The notes: generated from the letters alone by a model not told the origin. Counted from the stretch's first letter, positions 9,415 through 21,265 are shown. The stretch is DNA of 64,000 bases from Staphylococcus epidermidis (GCF_006742205.1 NZ_AP019721.1:1240001-1304000); one strand, 5' to 3'. Program-made: numbers and translations.

Positions 9415-10176
9415 ATGCTAATGAAACAAAAGGGCATCATTATCAAATCTGTTGATTATGGTGAATCAGACAAAATTATTACAATTTTAAATGAATACGG
9501 AGCTAAAATACCACTAATGGCCAGACGAGCAAAAAAAGTTAAGTCTGGACTTCAAGCAAATACACAGCTTTTCGTATATGGCTTATTTATATATAATAAA
9601 TGGCGAGGCATGGGAACACTAAATTCTGTTGATGTGATTAATCAACATTATGAACTCCAACTCGACTTATTTGAAAGTAGCTATGCATCTTTATGTGCTG
9701 AAACAATTGACCGATCAATGGAAGAGAATGAGGTTTCAAAATATAATTATGACTTACTTCAATTTGTTCTTTCCAAAATTAACGAAGGAACCCCTGCACA
9801 ATTAATGTCTGTAATCGTCTTATTAAAAAATATGTCTAAATTTGGATTCACAGCTTCATTTGATCACTGTGCAATTACCGGCATTCAAGATCAATCAAAA
9901 CTTATAGCGTATAGTTTTAAATTTGACGGTGCTATTTCAGAATCTGCATTATATCAGGATCAACATGCTTTTCATCTCTCTAATCGCACCTTATATCTTC
10001 TTAATATCCTGCAGCAATTACCTATAAGTAAGATGAATCATTTAAATATTCAGCAAGACATATTAAATGAAATGTCTGAACTACTTATCATGCTTTATCG
10101 TGAGTATGCTGGTATGTTTTTTAAAAGTCAAAAATTAATAAATCAATTAAATAGATTAGAAAAAGATTCATTGTAA
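9415..10176 (+). CDS. recO: DNA repair protein RecO
   Basis: RecO helps RecA load on SSB-coated single-stranded DNA in the RecFOR pathway. The N-terminal OB-fold begins [16 protein letters not shown]. The helical C-terminal part follows, but the zinc-binding cysteines of some RecO proteins are largely missing here, as in other staphylococci by my recollection. The ATG at 9415 lies after AAGGTTGGTGA; ATG 9421 is an alternative. It is the last gene of the phoH-recO run and faces glyS. Confidence 0.93.
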
Positions 10177-10223
10177 AAAGATTTCTATTATAATGAAAGA
10201 TCTTAAAATAAATTTATCAATAA

Positions 10224-10266
10224 AAAGCTCCTATCTTTTGTTGTTAAAACTTAAGATAGGAGCTTT
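10224..10266. terminator. Bidirectional terminator between recO and glyS
   Basis: AAAGCTCCTATCTT at 10224-10237 pairs perfectly with AAGATAGGAGCTTT at 10253-10266. Runs of A and T flank both sides, serving the convergent genes. Confidence 0.85.
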
Positions 10267-10305
10267 ATTCGTATTCAAAATTTTTACTTATAACTAAATA
10301 GTAAA

Positions 10306-11697
10306 CTAAAATTTAACTTTCTCAGCTAAAAATGTTTCAAGTTCTGATATTGGCATACGTACTTGTTCCATACTATCTCTGTCACGCACTGTTACTTGGT
10401 TGTCCTCTAATGAATCAAAATCAAAAGTAATACAATATGGTGTACCTATTTCATCTTGACGACGATAACGTTTACCAATAGATTGTGATTCATCAAAGTC
10501 TATTGCAAAGCTAGAGCTTAGTTGTTCAAAAATTTTAATAGCTTCACTTGATAATTTTTTACTTAATGGTAATACTGCCGCTTTATATGGTGCTAAAGCA
10601 GGGTGGAAGTGCATAACTGTACGTGCATCTTTACTACCTTCAACACCTTCTTCAGCATACGCGTCACATAAAAATGCTAAAGTCACACGATCTGCACCAA
10701 GAGATGGTTCAATACAATAAGGAATGTATTTTTCGTTTGTTTCAGGATCGTGATATTTAAAATCTTCACCTGAATGTTCACTATGTTGTCTTAAATCATA
10801 GTCTGTACGACTCGCAATACCCCATAATTCACCCCAACCAAATGGGAATTTATATTCAATATCAGTAGTAGCATTGGAATAGTGTGATAATTCATCTTCA
10901 TCATGATCTCTAAGGCGCATATTGTCTTCTGAGATGTTTAAATCTGTTAACCATTCACTTGCAAAAGTTTTCCAATAATTTTGCCACTCAATTTCTTCGC
11001 CAGGTTTACAGAAGAATTCAAGTTCCATTTGTTCGAATTCTCTTGTTCTGAAAATAAAGTTTCCTGGTGTGATTTCATTACGGAATGATTTACCAATTTG
11101 ACCAATACCAAAAGGTAATTTTTTACGCATAGAACGTTGAACATTTTTATAGTTCACAAAAATACCTTGAGCTGTTTCAGGTCGTAAAAATAATTCATTA
11201 GTAGAATCTTCAGTAACACCTTGGAAAGTCTTGAACATAAGATTAAATTGACGGATATCGGTCCAGTTTGCAGTCTTACTGACCGGACAAACAATTCCTT
11301 CATCATCTATAATTTTTTTCATCTCATCAAAACTTAAGCCATCTGCTATAAAGTTTTCGTCACCTTTTTCATTTTGCATATAATCTTCGATTAATTTATC
11401 TGCACGATAACGAATTTTACTGTCCTTATTATCAATCATAGGATCATTAAAATTTCCTAAATGTCCTGATGCTTCCCATGTTTTTGGATTCATAAGAATC
11501 GCAGCATCAATACCCACATTGTAAGGTGATTGCGTAATAAATTTTTGCCACCAAGCTTTTTTAATATTATTTTTTAATTCAACACCTAACGGACCATAAT
11601 CCCATGTATTCGATAATCCACCATAAATATCACTACCAGGGAATACAAATCCTCTATGCTTCGCAAGTTGTACAATTGTATCCATATTTTTAACCAT
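10306..11697 (-). CDS. glyS: Glycine-tRNA ligase (homodimeric eukaryote-like type)
   Basis: A class II aminoacyl-tRNA synthetase that charges all tRNA-Gly isoacceptors. In staphylococci this includes non-proteinogenic tRNA-Gly feeding the peptidoglycan interpeptide bridge. The 463-residue product starts [20 protein letters not shown]. It contains the [10 protein letters not shown] motif 2 region, [20 protein letters not shown], and a C-terminal anticodon-binding domain (about 360-463). The start has a good minus-strand AAGGAGAGG. It is a single-subunit enzyme, not the GlyQ/GlyS tetramer. Expression should be governed by the T-box leader just upstream. Confidence 0.97.
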   Translation of the reverse strand: MVKNMDTIVQLAKHRGFVFPGSDIYGGLSNTWDYGPLGVELKNNIKKAWWQKFITQSPYNVGIDAAILMNPKTWEASGHLGNFNDPMIDNKDSKIRYRADKLIEDYMQNEKGDENFIADGLSFDEMKKIIDDEGIVCPVSKTANWTDIRQFNLMFKTFQGVTEDSTNELFLRPETAQGIFVNYKNVQRSMRKKLPFGIGQIGKSFRNEITPGNFIFRTREFEQMELEFFCKPGEEIEWQNYWKTFASEWLTDLNISEDNMRLRDHDEDELSHYSNATTDIEYKFPFGWGELWGIASRTDYDLRQHSEHSGEDFKYHDPETNEKYIPYCIEPSLGADRVTLAFLCDAYAEEGVEGSKDARTVMHFHPALAPYKAAVLPLSKKLSSEAIKIFEQLSSSFAIDFDESQSIGKRYRRQDEIGTPYCITFDFDSLEDNQVTVRDRDSMEQVRMPISELETFLAEKVKF

Positions 11698-11715
11698 AAA
11701 AGCCTCTCCTTATAC

Positions 11716-11945
11716 ATAAAAACGCCCCAAGACAATACACATAGATTATGCAATATTATCTTGGGACGAGTTTAAATTATTTAAAACACATTGTTGTAAT
11801 AACATGTGTTTATTTACTTTTCAACCCGCGGTTCCACCCAAATTAGTGTAAACACTCGCTTTTATAAAAATTTAATCATATGCCAAAATATATTTGTTAA
11901 GCTCACACCATCCTTAACTCGCTTATTAATAATTCTAATTGAAAT
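11716..11945 (-). promoter_or_regulatory. T-box riboswitch of glyS (specifier GGC)
   Basis: Read on the minus strand, the leader shows a stem I distal hairpin (AAGGATGGTGTGAGCTT) followed by a specifier loop with GGC then A (11884 down to 11881), a glycine codon. The T-box sequence GGGTGGAACCGCGGGTTG covers 11839-11822. A terminator (CGTCCCAAG, CTTGGGGCG, then TTTTT) lies at about 11770-11718. An extra hairpin with ACACAT arms (about 11811-11783) sits between the T-box and the antiterminator's 3' arm. Uncharged tRNA-Gly should favour readthrough. Confidence 0.93.
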
Positions 11946-12032
11946 AATTTTTAATAGCAAGTGTTTATATGTATTTGTAGCAATTGAAAATAAAAGTTAT
12001 AATGAGTAAGTATTAAAAAGGGGTGAAGACCT

Positions 12033-12656
12033 ATAGAATTAAGTCAAAGACAAGAACAAATAATAGAGATTGTTAAATCGGAAGGACCTATCACGGGCGA
12101 GCATATAGCTGAAAAAATCAATTTAACTCGTGCTACATTACGTCCTGACTTGGCTATACTCACGATGTCTGGTTTTATAGAGGCACGTCCTCGAGTAGGT
12201 TATTTCTATTCTGGTAAATCTAAAAATAAAATCATAAACGAAAAATTACGAAAATATGTTGTAAAAGATTATATGTCGCATCCTGTTGTCATAAAAGAAA
12301 ACATGACTGTTTATGATGCTATATGTACCATCTTTTTAGAAGATGTCAGTACATTATTTATTACAAATGAGAATAACGATTTTGTAGGAGTATGTTCTAG
12401 GAAAGACTTACTTCGTGCCTCAATGATTGGTGAGGACATACATACAATGCCTATCAGTGTAAATATGACTAGAATGCCTCATGTTTCATATTTAAAAGAA
12501 CAGGAACTCGTTATTTATGCTGCAAATCAAATGATTGATAAAGAGATAGATTCATTACCAATTGTTAGACCTAAAGAAAACGACAAATTTGAAGTAATAG
12601 GTCGCATCTCTAAAACAACAATCACTAAATTATTCGTTTCATTATTTAAAGAATAG
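12033..12656 (+). CDS. ccpN: CcpN-type repressor (HTH plus tandem CBS domains), apparent ATA start
   Basis: CcpN in Bacillus represses gluconeogenic genes in glycolytic conditions, with CBS domains sensing nucleotides. Reading back from the clear body of the gene, the HTH continues to 12033 ([20 protein letters not shown]). The in-frame codons there are TGA, AGA, CCT, ATA, GAA; no ATG, GTG or TTG occurs before residue 37, which would delete most of the HTH. GGGGTGA lies 6 bases before the ATA, so AUA initiation is likely. Tandem CBS domains occupy about 75-205. It precedes the PPDK regulator, as in Bacillus. Confidence 0.85.
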   Translation: MELSQRQEQIIEIVKSEGPITGEHIAEKINLTRATLRPDLAILTMSGFIEARPRVGYFYSGKSKNKIINEKLRKYVVKDYMSHPVVIKENMTVYDAICTIFLEDVSTLFITNENNDFVGVCSRKDLLRASMIGEDIHTMPISVNMTRMPHVSYLKEQELVIYAANQMIDKEIDSLPIVRPKENDKFEVIGRISKTTITKLFVSLFKE

Positions 12657-12667
12657 GTGGTAAGTAC

Positions 12668-13486
12668 ATGGATAATATAAAGATAATTGTTGCCTCTGAT
12701 TCAATTGGTGAAACTGCGGAACTCGTTGCAAGAGCAGGCGTTTCACAATTCAACCCTAAACAATGTAAGCATGAATTCCTTCGATATCCATATATCGAAT
12801 CATTTGAAAATGTTGATGAAGTGATTCAGGTTGCTAAAGATACGAATGCAATCATTGTTTATACATTAATAAAACCCGAAATTAAAAAGTATATGATATC
12901 AAAAGTCAATGAACATGCATTGAAATCTGTTGACATCATGGGTCCACTAATGGAATTGTTATCGAATTCTATTGAAGAAACACCTTATTATGAACCAGGA
13001 ATGGTTCACCGATTGGACGATGCTTATTTTAAAAAGATTGATGCAATCGAATTTGCTGTTAAATACGATGACGGAAAAGATCCTAAAGGATTGCCGAAAG
13101 CAGATATTGTGTTACTTGGCATTTCAAGAACATCAAAAACACCTTTATCTCAATATTTAGCACATAAAAGCTATAAAGTAATGAATATTCCAATAGTACC
13201 TGAAGTGACTCCACCAGACGGTTTATTTAATGTTGATCCATCAAAATGTATTGCGTTAAAAATTAGTGAAGAAAAATTAAATCGTATACGTAAAGAGAGA
13301 TTAAAACAATTAGGATTAGGTGACAAAGCTAGATATGCAACTGAAGCAAGAATTCAGGAAGAATTAGATTACTTTGAAAAGTTAGTCGATAAGATTGGTT
13401 GTCCTGTTATTGACGTTTCAGATAAAGCCATTGAAGAAACAGCAAATGATATTATTCATTTTATCGAACAAAATAAATCGAAATGA
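12668..13486 (+). CDS. Pyruvate,phosphate dikinase regulatory protein (DUF299, YqfL-like)
   Basis: DUF299 proteins act as bifunctional ADP-dependent kinase/pyrophosphorylase regulating PPDK or PEP synthase. The P-loop GISRTSKTP lies at about residues 151-159, and the N-terminal [10 protein letters not shown] motif at 9-18 is diagnostic. The 272-residue length is normal. The ATG at 12668 has GGTGG upstream, 11 bases after ccpN, so the two genes are one unit. In Bacillus the YqfL homologue is needed for CcpN regulation, so a regulatory partner role is possible. Confidence 0.93.
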   Translation: MDNIKIIVASDSIGETAELVARAGVSQFNPKQCKHEFLRYPYIESFENVDEVIQVAKDTNAIIVYTLIKPEIKKYMISKVNEHALKSVDIMGPLMELLSNSIEETPYYEPGMVHRLDDAYFKKIDAIEFAVKYDDGKDPKGLPKADIVLLGISRTSKTPLSQYLAHKSYKVMNIPIVPEVTPPDGLFNVDPSKCIALKISEEKLNRIRKERLKQLGLGDKARYATEARIQEELDYFEKLVDKIGCPVIDVSDKAIEETANDIIHFIEQNKSK

Positions 13487-13659
13487 TTTCTTTTCCAATA
13501 AATTGAAGGTATAATAATAGAACTTTAATAAGATTGCTACCATAGAAATAAATGTATTTTATAGGTGGTATTTAATGTTTGAAATATATTCCTTCATTCT
13601 TTTAGCAACCACATAAAAATAAACAATTAGCAATTATGAATATTGATAGGTGATGTCTT

Positions 13660-15456
13660 TTGCGTATAGATCAATCCGTCATTGATGAAATAAAAAATAA
13701 AACTGATATATTAGATTTAGTTAGTGAATATGTAAAACTTGAAAAAAGAGGACGCAATTATATCGGTTTGTGTCCTTTTCATGATGAAAAAACACCCTCA
13801 TTTACAGTTTCAGAAGATAAACAAATTTGTCATTGTTTTGGATGTAAAAAAGGTGGTAATGTTTTTCAATTTACGCAAGAAATTAAAGACGTATCATTTG
13901 TTGAAGCTGTAAAGGACTTGGGTGAACGAGTTAATATTCAAGTTGATATCGGGCAGAACCAAACAAATTCCTCGACAAAAATTGCGTCTGATGAGTTGAA
14001 AATGATTGAGATGCATGAACTCATTAAAGATTATTATCATTATGCTTTAATGAAAACAGTTGAAGGTGAGGAAGCCCTAAATTATTTACATGAACGCGGC
14101 TTTACGGATGACCTTATTAAAGAAAGAGAAATTGGATATGCACCTGATAACTCACATTTTTGTCATGATTTTCTTGAAAAAAAAGGATATGATATAGAAC
14201 TAGCATTTGAAGCGGGTTTGTTATCTCGTAATGAAGAGAATTTCACATATTTTGATAGATTTAGAAATAGAATTATGTTTCCATTAAAGAATGGACAAGG
14301 ACGAATTGTTGGGTATTCAGGACGGACATATACTGATCAAGAACCAAAATATTTAAATAGTCCAGAAACACCTATTTTCCAGAAGCGTAGAATTTTATAT
14401 AATTTAAATAAAGCACGTAAATTTATTCGAAAGCAAGATGAAATTATTTTATTAGAAGGTTTCATGGATGTAATTAAATCAGATTATGCTGGTTTAAAAC
14501 AAGTTGTCGCTAGTATGGGTACACAGTTATCACAAGAACATATTACTTTTTTACAAAAACTAACGCAAAATGTAACATTAATGTTTGATGGTGATTATGC
14601 TGGTAAAGAAGCTACTCTAAAAACTGGACAAGCACTGTTGAATCAAGGCTTAAATGTGTATGTGGTTCAACTACCTTCAGGTATGGATCCTGATGACTAT
14701 ATTAGAAAATATGATAACGAACAATTCTTAAAATTTGTTCAACAAGACAAACAATCATTTGTGCTATTTAAAGTTAAAATGTATCAAAATGAGATTAATC
14801 ATAATGATCTTGCATACGAAAAACATTTTAAAGAAACTGTGCGAGACCTTTCTTTAGTCAATTCAGGTATCATTCGTAATAAACTTATTCAAAACATAGC
14901 TGATATATTTAAAGTTAATCCAGAAACCATTCAATATGAGTTAGATGCAACTTATCAACATCAGATGTCGTCGAACACTTATCCCACTTTTCAAGATGAG
15001 CCAAGCAAACAACAATTAATACTCGGTCGTCTGACTAAAAATGAGAAAGCAGAAAGAGCTTTAATTAAGCATTTAACGAAAGATAAAGATACTTTTTTGA
15101 ATTATTATCAAAAAATTGTGCCAGAAGACTTTACAAATAGCTATTTAAAGCGTATATTTAGTTATTTGTACGACTATTATTCAAAAAATGATTATTATAC
15201 AATTAGCGATATGATGCAATATATTGAATCTAATGAATTGAGAGAAGTTCTTATTGAATTAGATCAATATCATCTAAATGATGAACCTTATGAAAACGAA
15301 ATAGAGGACTATATTCAAATTATTAAAAATAATAATAACGAAGATTCCTTAGAAAGTTTGAATTATAAATTAAGGGAAGCATCGCGTATTGGAGATTCAG
15401 AATTACAAAAATATTATTTGCAACTTATCGTTAACAAAAATAAAAATCGAATGTAA
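13660..15456 (+). CDS. dnaG: DNA primase
   Basis: DnaG makes RNA primers at the replication fork. The zinc ribbon is C38, H41, C59 and C62 (CPFH, HCFGC). The TOPRIM domain has LLEGFMDV at about 266-273 and [11 protein letters not shown] at about 308. A helicase-interacting helical domain fills about 450-598. The start is TTG at 13660 after AGGTGAT. It lies 174 bases after the PPDK regulator and heads the conserved dnaG-sigA pair. Confidence 0.96.
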
Positions 15457-15599
15457 AAGCAATATTTAAAAGGATTTAATTTAAAATTCAAGAGTAGTTA
15501 ATCGAATATGGTTACTTTAATTATTTATCGGGTAAATTTGTTATATCAGAACTTCAAAAGTGTATATTTATTCAATTGAACACCGCTTATTTAAGGTAA

Positions 15600-15640
15600 T
15601 ATCACTTGATTTTCACTTACTCAGTGTAATCTAGTGATTA
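15600..15640 (+). terminator. Imperfect hairpin between dnaG and sigA
   Basis: ATCACTTGATTTTCAC and GTGTAATCTAGTGAT form an imperfect stem with a short loop. No strong T run follows, so it may be a weak terminator or processing site. The remaining 270 bases hold no gene. Confidence 0.35.
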
Positions 15641-15681
15641 TTTAGAATATACAAATCATATTAAATTGATATAATATATAA

Positions 15682-16833
<1,152 letters not shown>

Positions 16834-16907
16834 ATTAAAGGAATAAGACATTGGCGTTTGAATTATTAATTAATAGTAATGTCGTTTAACTAAATCATCA
16901 CACTAAA

Positions 16908-16966
16908 GAAGGGTGGGATAGTGAATTCAAATTTCTTATTACTGAATTCTATCCTACTCTTTTTTA
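16908..16966 (+). terminator. Terminator of sigA
   Basis: GTGGGATAGTGAATTC pairs with GAATTCTATCCTAC and is followed by TCTTTTTT. It ends about 20 bases before trmK, so trmK needs its own promoter or readthrough. Confidence 0.85.
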
Positions 16967-16987
16967 ATACATATAAGGAGTTTAAAA

Positions 16988-17677
16988 ATGATTAACCTTA
17001 ACCAAAGATTATCAATTGTATGCTCATTTATTAAAAGAGGAACATTGGCTGATATTGGCTCAGACCACGCATATCTACCTATATATGCAATTCAAAACGA
17101 CTTATGCACAAAAGCAATAGCGGGAGAAGTGATTCAAGGACCTTATAAGGCTGCTAAAAGAAATATTGCAAATTATGAATTAAATCAACAGGTTGATGTA
17201 CGTCTAGGCGATGGTCTAAGCGTTATAAACTCAGAAGACCAAATTGATAATATAACTGTTTGTGGTATGGGAGGGCCATTAATTGCAAAAATATTAAACG
17301 ATGGAAAAGATAAATTAGTTAACCATCCAAGACTCATACTACAAAGCAACATACAAACTCAAGCATTAAGACAAACTCTTAATAAACTTTCATATGAAAT
17401 CGTTGATGAAAGAATCATTGAGGAAAAGGGTCACATATATGAAATCGTGGTAGCTGAGTTTAATAATAACTTAGTTAAATTAAATATATTACAAGAAAAA
17501 TTCGGACCATTTTTACTTAGAGAATGTAATAACATTTTTCAAAAAAAATGGCAAAGAGAGTTAGAAGCACTGCGTGATATAAAATCCCAATTGAATTCAA
17601 CATCACATCATGAGAGACTAAAAGAAATAGAAGATGAAATTAACTTAATACAAGAGGTGTTAATTAATGAAAATTAG
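16988..17677 (+). CDS. trmK: tRNA m1A22 methyltransferase TrmK
   Basis: TrmK N1-methylates A22 in the D-arm of tRNAs. The SAM-binding motif ADIGSDHAYLPIYAI lies at about residues 21-35, and VCGMGGPLIAKIL at about 91-103 is the catalytic-domain motif of this family. The C-terminal 70 residues form a coiled-coil-like helical tail. The ATG at 16988 has ATAAGGAG upstream. It overlaps the Nif3-like gene by 11 bases, the usual Firmicute pairing. Confidence 0.94.
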   Translation: MINLNQRLSIVCSFIKRGTLADIGSDHAYLPIYAIQNDLCTKAIAGEVIQGPYKAAKRNIANYELNQQVDVRLGDGLSVINSEDQIDNITVCGMGGPLIAKILNDGKDKLVNHPRLILQSNIQTQALRQTLNKLSYEIVDERIIEEKGHIYEIVVAEFNNNLVKLNILQEKFGPFLLRECNNIFQKKWQRELEALRDIKSQLNSTSHHERLKEIEDEINLIQEVLINEN

Positions 17678-18767
17678 TGAACTGATGGAAGTTTTAAATA
17701 ATCACGTTCCATTTCATCAAGCTGAATCATGGGATAATGTAGGATTATTAATTGGTAATGATAAGTTAGATATTACAGGTATTCTGACAACACTCGACTG
17801 CACCGATGATGTTGTTAACCAAGCAATTGAACTTAATACCAATACCATCATTGCTCATCATCCACTTATTTTCAAAGGAGTAAAACGTATCGTTGAAGAT
17901 GGATATGGTAGTATAATTCGTAAACTTATCCAAAATAATATCAATCTTATAGCATTACACACTAATCTTGATGTAAATCCTAAAGGTGTCAATCGAATGT
18001 TAGCGGATCAAATAGGTTTAGAGAACATATCAATGATTAATACAAATAGCTCATATTATTACAAAGTTCAAACTTTTATACCTAAAAATTATATTGAAGA
18101 TTTCAAAGACAGTTTAAACGAACTTGGATTAGCTAAAGAAGGTAATTACGAATATTGTTTCTTTGAAAGTGAAGGTAAAGGGCAATTTAAACCAGTAGGT
18201 GATGCAAGTCCTTATATAGGGAAGTTAGATAGTATCGAATATGTTGATGAAATAAAACTTGAGTTTATGATAAAAGACAATGAATTAGAAATAACTAAAC
18301 GTGCTATTTTAGATAATCACCCATACGAAACACCAGTTTTTGATTTTATTAAAATGAACAAAGAAAGTGAGTATGGATTAGGGATTATTGGACAATTAAA
18401 CCAAACTATGACTTTAGATGAATTTTCTGAATATGCCAAAAAACAGCTCAATATACCGAGCGTACGATATACAGGTCAACATGATAGTCCAATTAAGAAA
18501 GTAGCTATCATAGGTGGTTCAGGTATAGGATTTGAGTATAAAGCTAGCCAACTTGGAGCAGATGTTTTTGTTACTGGTGATATTAAACACCATGATGCTT
18601 TAGATGCTAAAATCCAAAATGTAAATTTATTAGACATCAATCATTATAGTGAGTATGTTATGAAAGAAGGATTAAAAGAATTATTAGAAAAATGGTTATT
18701 TAAATATGAAAATCAATTTCCAATATATGCTTCTGAAATCAACACAGATCCATTTAAATATAAATAA
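17667..18767 (+). CDS. Nif3-like dinuclear metal centre protein
   Basis: Members of the Nif3/GTP cyclohydrolase I type 2-like family have a dinuclear metal site but no settled function. Metal-ligand motifs are AHHPLIFKG (about 64-72), HTNLDVNPKG (about 99-108) and a C-terminal GDIKHHDALDA with NHYSEY. A PII-like domain is inserted at about 125-230, giving the long 366-residue form. The ATG at 17667 lies inside the end of trmK after CAAGAGGTG. Confidence 0.9.
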   Translation: MKISELMEVLNNHVPFHQAESWDNVGLLIGNDKLDITGILTTLDCTDDVVNQAIELNTNTIIAHHPLIFKGVKRIVEDGYGSIIRKLIQNNINLIALHTNLDVNPKGVNRMLADQIGLENISMINTNSSYYYKVQTFIPKNYIEDFKDSLNELGLAKEGNYEYCFFESEGKGQFKPVGDASPYIGKLDSIEYVDEIKLEFMIKDNELEITKRAILDNHPYETPVFDFIKMNKESEYGLGIIGQLNQTMTLDEFSEYAKKQLNIPSVRYTGQHDSPIKKVAIIGGSGIGFEYKASQLGADVFVTGDIKHHDALDAKIQNVNLLDINHYSEYVMKEGLKELLEKWLFKYENQFPIYASEINTDPFKYK

Positions 18768-18801
18768 ATGTTATTGATAAACATTTAAAGGAGAACAAAT
18801 T

Positions 18802-20148
18802 ATGTCAAAACATCCATTTGAACACTTTAATTTAGATGAGAATTTAATTGAAGCTGTTAAAAATCTCAATTTTGAAAAACCGACTGAAATCCAAAATAGA
18901 ATCATACCGAGAATTCTTAAAGGAACAAATTTAATAGGACAATCTCAAACTGGAACTGGAAAGTCACACGCTTTTCTTTTACCATTAATTCAACTTATAG
19001 AAAGTGACATTCAAGAGCCACAAGCCATCGTAGTAGCTCCAACACGTGAACTTGCTCAGCAACTATATCAAGTTGCTATGCATTTAGTAAAATTCAAAAA
19101 AGGTATAAATGTAAAACTTTTCATTGGTGGTACCGATTTAGAAAAAGATAAACAACGATGTAGCCATCAACCACAACTCATTATTGGTACACCAACAAGA
19201 ATTAATGATTTAGCACATTCAGGTTATCTTCATGCACATTTAGCGTCATATTTAATTATAGATGAAGCTGATTTAATGATTGACCTCGGTCTCATTGAAG
19301 ATGTTGACCATATTGCAGCGAGATTAGATGATGAAAATGCTCATCTAGCGGTATTTAGTGCAACAATACCTAAATCATTACAACCATTTTTAAATAAATA
19401 TTTAAGTCAACCAGAATTTGTAGAAGTTGATGGCAAAGCTCATAATAAAGAAAATATCGAATTTTATCTAATTCCTACAAAAGGTTCTGCTAAGGTAGAT
19501 AAAACATTGGAATTGATAGATATATTGAATCCTTATCTATGTATTATTTTCTGTAACAGTCGTGAAAATGCCGATGAATTGGCAGACACTTTAAATAAAG
19601 AAGGAATTAAAATAGGTATGATTCATGGTGGTTTAACACCAAGAGAACGTAAACAACAAATGAAAAGAATAAGAAATTTAGATTTTCAATTTGTCATTGC
19701 AAGCGATCTTGCTTCTAGAGGAATAGATATTGAAGGCGTAAGTCATGTTATTAATTTCGATGTACCCAATGATATCGATTTCTTCACACATCGCGTAGGT
19801 CGAACAGGAAGAGGTAATTATAAAGGTGTAGCCATTACATTATATAGTCCTGATGAAGAAAGTAATATTACTCTTATTGAAGACAGAGGTTATAAATTTG
19901 AAAATGTAGATATTAAGAATGGTGAATTAAAACCGATAAAGGCATACAATATGCGTAAATCAAGACAGCGCAAAGATGACCATTTAACAAATGAAGTTAA
20001 ACACAAAGTAAGAAGTAAATCAAAACGTAAAGTTAAACCAGGCTATAAAAAGAAGTTTAAACAAGAAGTTGAAAAAATGAAACGTCAAGAAAGAAAGCAG
20101 TATAGTAAAAAGCAAAATAGACAAAAACGAAAAAATAATAAAGGATAG
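18802..20148 (+). CDS. cshB: DEAD-box RNA helicase CshB
   Basis: An ATP-dependent RNA helicase acting in ribosome biogenesis, RNA turnover or cold adaptation. Motifs in order: Q motif (FEKPTEIQ), Walker A GQSQTGTGKS (about 48-57), PTRELA, DEAD box (IIDEAD, about 153-158), SAT (FSATIP), ARGIDI-like SRGIDIEGV, and HRVGRTGRG. The C-terminal tail (about 390-448) is highly basic, rich in Lys/Arg, as in CshB. The ATG at 18802 has AAAGGAG upstream. It is followed closely by nfo. Confidence 0.94.
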   Translation: MSKHPFEHFNLDENLIEAVKNLNFEKPTEIQNRIIPRILKGTNLIGQSQTGTGKSHAFLLPLIQLIESDIQEPQAIVVAPTRELAQQLYQVAMHLVKFKKGINVKLFIGGTDLEKDKQRCSHQPQLIIGTPTRINDLAHSGYLHAHLASYLIIDEADLMIDLGLIEDVDHIAARLDDENAHLAVFSATIPKSLQPFLNKYLSQPEFVEVDGKAHNKENIEFYLIPTKGSAKVDKTLELIDILNPYLCIIFCNSRENADELADTLNKEGIKIGMIHGGLTPRERKQQMKRIRNLDFQFVIASDLASRGIDIEGVSHVINFDVPNDIDFFTHRVGRTGRGNYKGVAITLYSPDEESNITLIEDRGYKFENVDIKNGELKPIKAYNMRKSRQRKDDHLTNEVKHKVRSKSKRKVKPGYKKKFKQEVEKMKRQERKQYSKKQNRQKRKNNKG

Positions 20149-20157
20149 GTGAAATGA

Positions 20158-21048
20158 ATGTTAATAGGATCACATGTTTCAATGAGTGGCAAAAAAATGC
20201 TGCAAGGGTCAGCAGAAGAAGCACATAAATATGGTGAATCTACATTTATGATTTATACAGGTGCGCCTCAAAATACAAGACGTAAAAATATTGAAGATTT
20301 AAATATCGAAAAAGGCCAGCAGGCAATGAAAACATATGGCTTATCAAATATCGTTGTACATGCACCATATATCATTAACATTGCAAATACAACCAAACCT
20401 GAAGTATTTAATTTAGGAGTCGACTTTCTACAAAAAGAAATCGAAAGAACTCAAGCGCTCGGAGCGAAAGATATTGTACTGCATCCTGGAGCGCATGTCG
20501 GAGCAGGTGTAGATAAAGGAATTCAAAAAATTATTGAAGGACTTAATGAAGTACTCACACATGATAATGATGTAAGAATAGCACTTGAAACTATGGCGGG
20601 TAAAGGAACAGAAGTAGGGAGATCTTTTGAAGAAATTGCTCAAATAATTGATGGTGTTACACATAATGATCGCTTATCAGTATGTTTTGATACGTGCCAC
20701 ACTCATGATGCCGGTTATAACGTCAAAGAAGATTTCGATGGTGTACTAGAAAAATTCGACAGCATAATTGGAGTAGATCGAATTAAAGTAGTACATGTTA
20801 ATGACAGTAAAAACCTAAGAGGTGCTCAGAAGGATCGTCACGAAAATATCGGCTTTGGTCATATTGGCTTTGATGCACTTAATTACGTAGTACATCATGA
20901 TACTTTTAAAAATATTCCCAAAATATTAGAAACTCCATATGTTGGTGAAGATAAAAAAAATAAAAAACCACCGTATAAATTAGAAATAGACATGTTAAAA
21001 TCACAAAAATTTGATCCAGAACTCAAAAACAAAATTTTAACTCAATAA
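20158..21048 (+). CDS. nfo: Endonuclease IV (AP endonuclease)
   Basis: A class II apurinic/apyrimidinic endonuclease of base excision repair with a trinuclear zinc centre in a TIM barrel. Metal-ligand motifs are HPGAHVG (about 109-115), [13 protein letters not shown] (about 142-154), [13 protein letters not shown] (about 177-189) and HVNDSKN (about 219-225). The 296-residue length is normal. The ATG at 20158 follows ATAGGTGAA, 9 bases after cshB. Confidence 0.96.
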   Translation: MLIGSHVSMSGKKMLQGSAEEAHKYGESTFMIYTGAPQNTRRKNIEDLNIEKGQQAMKTYGLSNIVVHAPYIINIANTTKPEVFNLGVDFLQKEIERTQALGAKDIVLHPGAHVGAGVDKGIQKIIEGLNEVLTHDNDVRIALETMAGKGTEVGRSFEEIAQIIDGVTHNDRLSVCFDTCHTHDAGYNVKEDFDGVLEKFDSIIGVDRIKVVHVNDSKNLRGAQKDRHENIGFGHIGFDALNYVVHHDTFKNIPKILETPYVGEDKKNKKPPYKLEIDMLKSQKFDPELKNKILTQ

Positions 21049-21061
21049 AATATTTATAAAA

Positions 21062-21101
21062 TTAAGCCATTCATCGTCTTTTCATTCAGTGAATGGCTTA
21101 A
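21062..21101 (+). terminator. Terminator of the cshB-nfo unit
   Basis: TTAAGCCATTCA pairs perfectly with TGAATGGCTTAA, with a 16-base loop and a moderate T-rich tail. Confidence 0.75.
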
Positions 21102-21195
21102 TTATTTCATCATGTTAAATAAAAATAACATCGTTTTAATTGCGACTATAAAGTCACTAGACTAATTATAGAACAAGCAAAACTATATGTAATTT

Positions 21196-21246
21196 AAAAT
21201 AGTCGTAAACATTACTATTTACATAAAAATTAATAAGTTGTATAGT
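21196..21246 (+). promoter_or_regulatory. Promoter of the zinc-uptake operon with a Zur-box-like operator
   Basis: TTTACA at 21218-21223 and TATAGT at 21241-21246 are 17 bases apart. Overlapping the -35 is TCGTAAACATTACTA (21203-21217), nested in a longer repeat with AAATAGT/ACTATTT arms. It fits the GTAA-N3-TTAC core of staphylococcal Zur boxes. Zinc-loaded Zur bound there would block RNA polymerase. The match to the consensus is from memory. Confidence 0.72.
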
Positions 21247-21265
21247 TATATGCGAGGTGAAAACC

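Noticed and set aside
11806-12009. 67-codon plus-strand open frame
   Set aside because: It lies exactly over the minus-strand T-box leader, whose conserved sequence explains the region.
13575-13616. 13-codon frame (MFEIYSFILLATT) after AGGTGG before dnaG
   Set aside because: It has a fair ribosome binding site but no codon bias, repeat or attenuator structure to support a leader peptide; chance is likely in AT-rich DNA.
18770-18790. Small AAATGTT/AACATTT dyad before cshB
   Set aside because: Only 7 A/T-rich pairs directly next to the ribosome binding site; weak and easily due to chance.
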